Source: an uncultured Muribaculaceae bacterium (GTDB lineage Bacteria > Bacteroidota > Bacteroidia > Bacteroidales > Muribaculaceae). From it: a stretch of 12,704 bases of DNA. The number at the start of each line of letters is the position of its first letter. Position 1 is the first letter of the stretch. The translations under genes and the position numbers were made by a program. Location of the stretch: assembly GCA_910586455.1 (NCBI GenBank), contig CAJUHX010000061.1, forward strand, positions 1 through 12,704, read 5' to 3'. Positions 8,446 to 12,704 of the stretch are shown here, in pieces. Under the pieces are notes generated by a model that made no database searches, was not told where the DNA came from, and was given only the letters and a program-made list of their open reading frames with translations.

Positions 8446-8461
8446 GCTTCGCCAACGAAGC
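8446..8461 (+). other. Small hairpin immediately after the 7135-8445 stop codon
   Basis: GCTTCG (8446-8451) and CGAAGC (8456-8461) form a perfect 6-bp stem with a CCAA loop, beginning directly after the TAA. It could act with the larger hairpin ten bases further on in 3'-end formation or mRNA protection. It is short, so chance is possible. Confidence 0.4.
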
Positions 8462-8470
8462 CACCCAATC

Positions 8471-8501
8471 GACATCCCCCGGCACATGTGCCGGGGATGT
8501 C
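8471..8501 (+). terminator. Long near-perfect palindrome, probable 3'-end hairpin
   Basis: GACATCCCCCGGCACA (8471-8486) pairs with TGTGCCGGGGATGTC (8487-8501): 15 base pairs with one bulged C and almost no loop, very GC-rich. It lies 25 bases after the stop of the fibronectin-like gene and 92 bases before kup. There is no T-run after it, so intrinsic termination is uncertain; it may instead stabilise the 3' end, or be a protein-binding palindrome. Confidence 0.55.
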
Positions 8502-8593
8502 TGCATATACGGCATTGAACCTACACTGCCGCCGAATTGTTGTCTTATCATAGGCGCGCCAATGCAGCGCCGCTGCCATTACATCACAAGCGT

Positions 8594-10537
8594 ATGCAAG
8601 ACAATATCAAAAAAATCACAGCACTCGGACTGCTGGTAACACTGGGCATAGTATTCGGCGATATAGGCACATCGCCGCTGTACGTGATGAAAACCATCTG
8701 CCACGCCACACCCGGCTACGGTCCCGACTACATACTTGGCGCAGTGTCGCTGGTAATATGGACACTGACACTGCAGACAACCATAAAATATGTGCTGATA
8801 GCCCTCCGCGCCGACAATAAAGGCGAAGGCGGCATTCTGGCCCTGTACTCACTGGTACGCAAAGGCAGAAAGCGATACCTCTACATCCTTGCCGCAATAG
8901 GCGCAAGCACACTGGTAGCCGACGGCGTTATCACTCCGGCCATAACCGTAACCACATCGGTCGAAGGCCTGCAGGCCATTATGCCCGACCCGCCCGTAAT
9001 ACCGGTGACACTGCTGATTATATCGCTGATTTTCATAGCTCAATCGCAGGGCACCTCGGCCATCGGCAAGATGTTCGGCCCCGCCATGCTGCTGTGGTTT
9101 CTCATGCTGGGCATACTCGGAGCCGCAAATCTGGGCCACGACTGGAGTATACTCAAGGCCTTCAATCCATGGTATGCCGTAAGAATACTTATCGACTATC
9201 CCGGCTGGTGGCTGATACTGGGAGCCGTATTCCTCTGCACCACCGGAGCCGAAGCACTGTACAGCGACCTCGGCCACTGCGGACGGCTCAACATAAGCGT
9301 GGCCTGGATTTTCGTAAAGTTGATGCTTATACTCAACTATCTTGGCCAGGGATCATGGATACTCGCCCATCCGGCCGACATGGGGCCGGATGTCAACCCC
9401 TTCTACGCAATAATGCCACACTGGTGGCTGCTGCCCGGCATAATTATGAGCGCGCTGGCATCAATCATAGCATCGCAGGCACTCATCAGCGGGTCGTTCA
9501 CCATATTCTCCGAGGCCATGAACATCGACTTCTGGCCTCGCCTGCGAATCAAATACCCAACCTCGCTGAAAGGCCAACTGTACATACCCTCGGTCAACCT
9601 GTTTCTCTTCGCCGGATGTATACTCACCGTACTGCTGTTCCGCTCCTCGGCCAACATGGAAGGCGCATACGGCCTGGCCATCACCGTGACCATGCTCGTC
9701 ACCACCGCCCTGCTCGCCATATGGCTGCGACAGCGTGGCACCCGGCGCTGGATAATCTACAGCTTCCTGGGTACATTCACCCTGATCGAAGGCATGTTTT
9801 TCTGCGCCAACCTGTTCAAATTCATGCACGGAGGCTGGTACACCCTGCTCATAGCCGGCATAATCACTGCTACCGTGATAATATGGAAACGCGCCAGCCG
9901 CATACGCAGCAAATATTTCACCTACAGCCGGGCTCACGACAACATTCCTGTCGTGGCCGGCATAAGCACCGACCGCGACATCCCCAAATACGCCTCCAAT
10001 CTGGTGTATATCAGCCGCTCGCCCGACCCTCTGATGATTGAGAGCAAAATCCTCTACAGCATCATAAACAAACAGCCCAAACGCGCCGACCACTACTTTT
10101 TTCTGCGCGTCGAGTTTACCGACAGCCCCGACACACTGGAGTACAGCGTAACCGAACTGTTGCCGGGCAAGATATTCAGCATAGGCATGCGCATAGGGTT
10201 CAAGGTCGAGCCACGTGTGACACTGTATCTGCGCCAGGTAGTCGAAGACCTGGTGGCAGCCGGACGCCTCGATCTGGTATCGGCATACACCTCGCTGCGA
10301 ACACTCAACATACCCGGCGACTTCCGCTTTACCGTAATACACCGGGTATTCTCGCCGTCGAGCGACTGCCGACCGGGCGAACGCCGCATAATGAACCTAT
10401 ACGAGCGGCTGCGCAAAATCGGACTCGACACCACCGACGCTCTCGGACTCGATACCAGCAACACCACAATCGAAAATGTGCCCCTGATACTGGCCTCTCG
10501 CAACCGCCCGCGGCGTATTAAAGAAATTTTTCCGTAA
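8594..10537 (+). CDS. kup: Kup-family potassium uptake transporter
   Basis: This 647-residue inner-membrane protein is a Kup (KUP/HAK/KT) potassium:proton symporter. Residues 18-31 carry the hallmark GIVFGDIGTSPLYV. Other family stretches are EGGILALYSLVRKG, LVADGVITPAITVTTSVEGL, FFCANLFKFMHGGWY and a GAEALYSDLGHCG segment. About 12 membrane segments are visible up to about residue 435, followed by the usual cytosolic C-terminal region of roughly 200 residues. The ATG at 8594 is chosen because MQDNIKKITALGLLVTLGIV is the normal family N-terminus. An in-frame TTG at 8537 would add 19 residues (HRRANAAPLPLHHKR) that do not look like Kup. No Bacteroidota -7 box was seen in the 148-base upstream gap, so its promoter is unidentified. 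Expected role: potassium uptake, especially at low pH or under osmotic stress (family knowledge). Confidence 0.95.
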   Translation: MQDNIKKITALGLLVTLGIVFGDIGTSPLYVMKTICHATPGYGPDYILGAVSLVIWTLTLQTTIKYVLIALRADNKGEGGILALYSLVRKGRKRYLYILAAIGASTLVADGVITPAITVTTSVEGLQAIMPDPPVIPVTLLIISLIFIAQSQGTSAIGKMFGPAMLLWFLMLGILGAANLGHDWSILKAFNPWYAVRILIDYPGWWLILGAVFLCTTGAEALYSDLGHCGRLNISVAWIFVKLMLILNYLGQGSWILAHPADMGPDVNPFYAIMPHWWLLPGIIMSALASIIASQALISGSFTIFSEAMNIDFWPRLRIKYPTSLKGQLYIPSVNLFLFAGCILTVLLFRSSANMEGAYGLAITVTMLVTTALLAIWLRQRGTRRWIIYSFLGTFTLIEGMFFCANLFKFMHGGWYTLLIAGIITATVIIWKRASRIRSKYFTYSRAHDNIPVVAGISTDRDIPKYASNLVYISRSPDPLMIESKILYSIINKQPKRADHYFFLRVEFTDSPDTLEYSVTELLPGKIFSIGMRIGFKVEPRVTLYLRQVVEDLVAAGRLDLVSAYTSLRTLNIPGDFRFTVIHRVFSPSSDCRPGERRIMNLYERLRKIGLDTTDALGLDTSNTTIENVPLILASRNRPRRIKEIFP

Positions 10538-10543
10538 TTTTTA

Positions 10544-10574
10544 TTTGTAATCTCGGAATCTTTGCTTAACTTTG
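10544..10574 (+). promoter_or_regulatory. Strong Bacteroidota-type promoter for the MetE-like gene
   Basis: TTTG at 10544-10547, a 19-base spacer, then TAACTTTG at 10567-10574, a perfect TAnnTTTG -7 box at ideal spacing. It begins 7 bases after the kup stop and lies 30 bases before the ATG at 10604, so the leader is only about 20-25 bases. Its position also argues against the in-frame start at 10562, which would place the start codon inside the promoter. Confidence 0.85.
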
Positions 10575-10603
10575 CAGCAAAATCACTTAAAACGGTTATA
10601 GTT

Positions 10604-11701
10604 ATGAAATTTCACATCGTAGGCAGCTACCTGCCACAAGATTATCTCATAAGTGCCAGCAATGATTTCGAAAACGGTCGTCTGAGCCCACAAGACTTCC
10701 GCAACGTAGAAGACCGCGCCATCGACGAACTCGTTGAACTCCAGCTCAAAGCCGGAGTACCCTCGGTGAGCGGCGGCGAACTACGCCGTAAATACTGGGA
10801 CCGCGACTTCTACTTCGGCCTCAACGGCATAGAGCGCGAACGCGTTGACACCGGACGCATATACCAGGAGCGCTGGGCCTACTCGAACCAGATAACATTC
10901 ACCGACCGCATCAGCTATAATCCACAGCACCCATTCTTCGAATTCTTCACCTACCTATATAACAAAGTCGACGGCCGCGCACGCTGTCGCCAGACCCTGC
11001 CTTCGCCCGCCGACCTCTACCTGACAATTCTCGACAAGGCCGAAGGCCGGATCGAGCGCCTCTATCCATGGACCGAAACCCTGCTCGACGACATCATCGA
11101 TGCCTACCGGAGCACCATACTCCACTTCTATAAAATCGGTTGCCGAAGCATACAGCTCGACGACAGCGCCTGCGGACGCCTTACCGACCCCGCATACGCC
11201 GATGAACTGCTACGCGGAGGCGTCGACATAATGCAGCTGCAGAACAACATAGTCAAACTCCTGCAAGACACTCTCACAGGTCTGCCCGACGACATGTGGA
11301 AGACCGTATACCTCTCAAGCGGCCCCACCATAGTACCCGACTGGAGCGCGGCAGAAACCACCGACAACATCATGCCGCGCGTACTGGCAATGGACAATGT
11401 CGACCGCTTCTATATGCCCTTCAACACCTCAAAGCCCGAAACCGCCGAAGTACTGCGCTTTGTAAACCCGCATGCCGCGGTAGCACTCGGACTCGTTTCG
11501 GCCCACACCCCCTTCCACGACAAACTGGGCCGCATACTCGACTTCATAGCTCTAGCTCGCACATACATACAGCCCGACGACCGTCTGAGCATCAGCCCCA
11601 AAACAGGCTTCAAGCTCACCAGCTATGCAAGCCGCGGACTTATGTTTGAAGACCAATGGCGTAAAATCGACGATATCAAGGCACTGGCGGCCACCATCTG
11701 A
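10604..11701 (+). CDS. MetE/YxjG-like protein (COG0620 type), zinc ligands apparently absent
   Basis: This 365-residue cytoplasmic protein follows the single-domain MetE C-terminal-like family (B. subtilis YxjG/YxjH type), which normally moves a methyl group to homocysteine. Alignable landmarks in order are HIVGSYLPQDYL (4-15), SGGELRRKYWDRDF (56-69, where the family has DGExRR), IQLDDSACGRL (183-193), VALGLVSAHTP, and SISPKTGFKLTSY near 329-341 before a C-terminal helix with QWRKIDDIKALAATI. The family's zinc-binding His-x-Cys should fall in VYLSSGPT (235-242) and the last Cys in SPKTG (family PxCG), but neither has a ligand. The Glu normally before the 'GLV' strand is also not evident (FYMPFNTSKPE). 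It may thus be a divergent or non-methyltransferase paralogue. Start chosen at 10604; the longer frame from 10562 overlaps the promoter. Confidence 0.82.
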   Translation: MKFHIVGSYLPQDYLISASNDFENGRLSPQDFRNVEDRAIDELVELQLKAGVPSVSGGELRRKYWDRDFYFGLNGIERERVDTGRIYQERWAYSNQITFTDRISYNPQHPFFEFFTYLYNKVDGRARCRQTLPSPADLYLTILDKAEGRIERLYPWTETLLDDIIDAYRSTILHFYKIGCRSIQLDDSACGRLTDPAYADELLRGGVDIMQLQNNIVKLLQDTLTGLPDDMWKTVYLSSGPTIVPDWSAAETTDNIMPRVLAMDNVDRFYMPFNTSKPETAEVLRFVNPHAAVALGLVSAHTPFHDKLGRILDFIALARTYIQPDDRLSISPKTGFKLTSYASRGLMFEDQWRKIDDIKALAATI

Positions 11702-11806
11702 AACTGCCTCCACAGTCCACATACCATATTTCGGGAGCGAGAAGACACACTGCGGAAGCACCTCAAAAGAATAATCGCAGAAAATTTTGCATTTCCTGCT
11801 AAAAAA

Positions 11807-11838
11807 TTTGGCAGTCTGCAAAAAAGTAGCTAAATTTG
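11807..11838 (+). promoter_or_regulatory. Promoter of tRNA-Ser
   Basis: TTTG at 11807-11810, a 20-base spacer, and a perfect -7 box TAAATTTG at 11831-11838. Transcription would begin a few bases before the tRNA 5' end at 11854, a normal arrangement. The rest of the 152-base gap between the MetE-like gene and the tRNA shows nothing else I recognise. Confidence 0.85.
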
Positions 11839-11853
11839 CACCCGAAATCCCGA

Positions 11854-11940
11854 GGAGAGATGCCGGAGCGGTCGATCGGGGCGGTCTCGAAAACCGTTGT
11901 GCCCTTACGGGTACCCAGGGTTCGAATCCCTGTCTCTCCG
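11854..11940 (+). tRNA. tRNA-Ser (anticodon CGA)
   Basis: A complete 87-base class II tRNA. The acceptor arms GGAGAGA (11854-11860) and TCTCTCC (11933-11939) pair perfectly, with discriminator G at 11940. The anticodon stem GCGGT/ACCGT encloses CTCGAAA, giving anticodon CGA (11888-11890) for UCG codons. A long variable arm, typical of serine tRNAs, precedes the T arm CAGGG-TTCGAAT-CCCTG (11916-11932). CCA is not encoded (CAA follows), so it must be added after transcription. It has its own promoter and terminator. Bacterial tRNA 3' ends are common integration sites, and base composition changes just downstream. Confidence 0.97.
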
Positions 11941-11957
11941 CAACCTAAGAAGCGACA

Positions 11958-11991
11958 AGCCGCAGACTATCAAATAGTTCTGCGGCTTTTT
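11958..11991 (+). terminator. Intrinsic terminator of tRNA-Ser
   Basis: AGCCGCAGACTAT (11958-11970) pairs with ATAGTTCTGCGGCT (11974-11987), with one bulged base and a CAA loop, followed by a five-T run ending at 11991. It starts 17 bases after the tRNA and has the textbook GC-rich stem plus T-tail. Confidence 0.88.
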
Positions 11992-12022
11992 CGTGTCTAT
12001 CCCCTTCAACTCTGGATCGAAG

Positions 12023-12514
12023 TTACAAATCAACCGTAAAGATGACTGAACAACCTTCTTTTTGAGCATTCTCATAAAACGATTGAATATCTCCACTCCA
12101 ACCTAAAAGATAATTCAAGGTTTCATCATTTTTAGGTAATGAATATTCTTGTTCATCTATCAATGGAAAATTCTTTCGTATAATTTCTTGCAGATTATTT
12201 TGATGCAAATAAAAAACTATCTGTTTTACCTCAGAATGAGTTTTCAGAGTAATGATTTCATCTTCTGTTTCAACTAAAAACTCTCCACCGAACACAATGT
12301 TTGTCGGAACAGAATTTTCCTCATTCCACTCGCCACCACCAAGACAATATTGGATACCTTCCCATGCTTTATCCAACTCGCAACCACGAGGCGTTTCCAA
12401 TAAAGTTTCCTCTATTTCCTCTAACATATAGTCATATCGTTCATCCTGTGGCAAGGAACGAAGTTTGTTCAGTTCATCTTCTTTCAAAGCATATAAAACA
12501 CCTAATCTTGACAT
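12023..12514 (-). CDS. DUF1877 (YfbM-like) family protein
   Basis: This 163-residue soluble protein without signal peptide matches the general pattern of DUF1877/YfbM: N-terminal MSRLGVLYALKEDELNKL, a helix with YDYMLEEIEETLL, the core DKAWEGIQYCLGGG (family 'DKxWxxlxxxLtG'), VFGGEFL, and a C-terminal acidic/aromatic helix (LLGWSGDIQSFYENAQ) ending in a strand (CSVIFTVDL). The family has no established biochemical role. Members turn up in variable regions, sometimes near toxin genes, so an immunity role is possible here but not shown. The gene is markedly AT-rich: 20 of 60 bases in 12061-12120 are G or C, unlike its GC-rich neighbours. It also has a clear Shine-Dalgarno sequence, which the other genes lack. 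This suggests recent transfer. It lies convergent to the tRNA. Confidence 0.82.
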   Translation of the reverse strand: MSRLGVLYALKEDELNKLRSLPQDERYDYMLEEIEETLLETPRGCELDKAWEGIQYCLGGGEWNEENSVPTNIVFGGEFLVETEDEIITLKTHSEVKQIVFYLHQNNLQEIIRKNFPLIDEQEYSLPKNDETLNYLLGWSGDIQSFYENAQKEGCSVIFTVDL

Positions 12515-12522
12515 AATTTATT

Positions 12523-12527
12523 CTCCT
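12523..12527 (-). promoter_or_regulatory. Shine-Dalgarno sequence of the DUF1877 gene
   Basis: On the - strand this reads AGGAG, 8 bases before the ATG (12512-12514). It fixes the start. It is notable because the chromosomal genes in this window start without such a motif, as usual for Bacteroidota. Confidence 0.7.
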
Positions 12528-12545
12528 ATTGTTTAATTTATTGAT

Positions 12546-12589
12546 AATGGCCTGACGGGAACGACGTTAGTCTGTTATCCCGGCTTATT
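12546..12589 (-). repeat. Imperfect palindrome between the two - strand genes
   Basis: In + strand terms, CGGG (12556-12559) and AAC (12560-12562) pair with CCCG (12579-12582) and GTT (12574-12576). The outer AATGGC (12546-12551) pairs with GCTTATT (12583-12589), including one G-T pair. Bulges are at 12552-12555, 12577-12578 and 12586; the loop is 11 bases. It occupies the 86-base gap upstream of the DUF1877 gene and just after the stop of the cut-off gene. It could be a terminator, an attenuator, or a recombination-site-like element. No T-run follows on the - strand. Confidence 0.5.
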
Positions 12590-12600
12590 GTTAACTTACT

Positions 12601-12704
12601 TTACCTCTTGTGCCTTTTATAATTTGCATAGCGAGCATTTAGAGTGTTTCGCCATTCTTGGCTTGGGCAAGAGTTTATTAACTGAATATACTTATTCTCA
12701 TCAT
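12601..12704 (-). CDS. C-terminal end of an unidentified - strand gene (partial)
   Basis: Reading the - strand from the window edge, 33 codons are open and end at TAA (12601-12603). The peptide contains KYIQLINSCPSQEWRNTL and ends ARYANYKRHKR; it is basic, hydrophilic and probably helical. It is too short to assign a family. Codon use is AT-rich like that of the DUF1877 gene, which it precedes by 86 bases on the same strand. If it is the tail of a larger protein, a polymorphic toxin or effector followed by its immunity gene is one possibility, but nothing in these residues proves it. Confidence 0.5.
   Translation of the reverse strand, partial: DENKYIQLINSCPSQEWRNTLNARYANYKRHKR

Noticed and set aside
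9094..10041. 315-codon open frame on the + strand overlapping kup in another frame
   Set aside because: His/Arg/Ser-rich translation typical of an out-of-frame reading of GC-rich coding DNA; kup itself is unmistakable.
9461..10342. 293-codon open frame antisense to kup
   Set aside because: Composition shadow of the transporter gene; Ala/Gly/Val/Tyr-rich with no domain and no promoter or ribosome site.
11836..12039. Short + strand open frame across tRNA-Ser
   Set aside because: It reads through a complete tRNA and its terminator; no protein is plausible there.
12543..12600. Integron attC site
   Set aside because: The palindrome has bulges like attC, but neither end matches the RYYYAAC / GTTRRRY boxes, so it is kept only as an unclassified imperfect palindrome.
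11854..12704. Second copy of the tRNA 3' end marking an attachment site
   Set aside because: No direct repeat of the tRNA 3' sequence was found before the window ends; the far boundary, if any, is outside.
1..12704. CRISPR array, insertion sequence or other mobile-element gene
   Set aside because: No regularly spaced repeats, transposase, or flanking inverted repeats were seen anywhere in the window.

Overview
The window looks like chromosomal DNA of a gut-type Bacteroidales bacterium, most likely of the Muribaculaceae kind (inference; no marker gene is present). The evidence is three promoters of the Bacteroidota form TTTG-(17-20 nt)-TAnnTTTG, start codons mostly without a Shine-Dalgarno sequence, a small envelope protein with a type IX secretion-like C-terminus, and GC-rich codon use. 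Everything up to about position 11940 is on the + strand and coherent in composition. The last ~700 bases are visibly AT-richer and coded on the - strand.

Layout: (1) 1-5185 is a tightly packed run: the 3' end of a LysM protein, an OPT-family oligopeptide transporter, a secreted S9A prolyl oligopeptidase, and a lipoprotein with a BamE/SmpA-like C-terminal domain. The last three genes are joined by two ATGA stop/start overlaps, so a translationally coupled peptide-use operon is likely. (2) 5252-6374 holds a metallo-beta-lactamase-fold hydrolase and a CrcB/FluC fluoride channel, closed by a 14-bp-stem terminator. (3) 6570-8445 is a promoter followed by two coupled exported proteins: a 160-residue protein with a type IX sorting-like tail and a 436-residue protein with three fibronectin-III-like repeats. 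Two hairpins follow. (4) 8594-10537 is a Kup potassium transporter. (5) 10604-11701, behind its own strong promoter, is a MetE/YxjG-like protein in which the usual zinc ligands appear to be replaced. (6) 11854-11940 is tRNA-Ser(CGA), with its own promoter and terminator. (7) Beyond the tRNA lies an AT-rich segment with a DUF1877 gene on the - strand, an imperfect palindrome upstream of it, and the C-terminal 33 residues of another - strand gene cut by the window edge.

The two places most worth following up are the MetE-like protein without recognisable zinc ligands and the tRNA-adjacent AT-rich segment. The latter may be the edge of an integrated island, possibly a toxin/immunity or immunity-gene array. 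Most of the rest is ordinary core-genome content.
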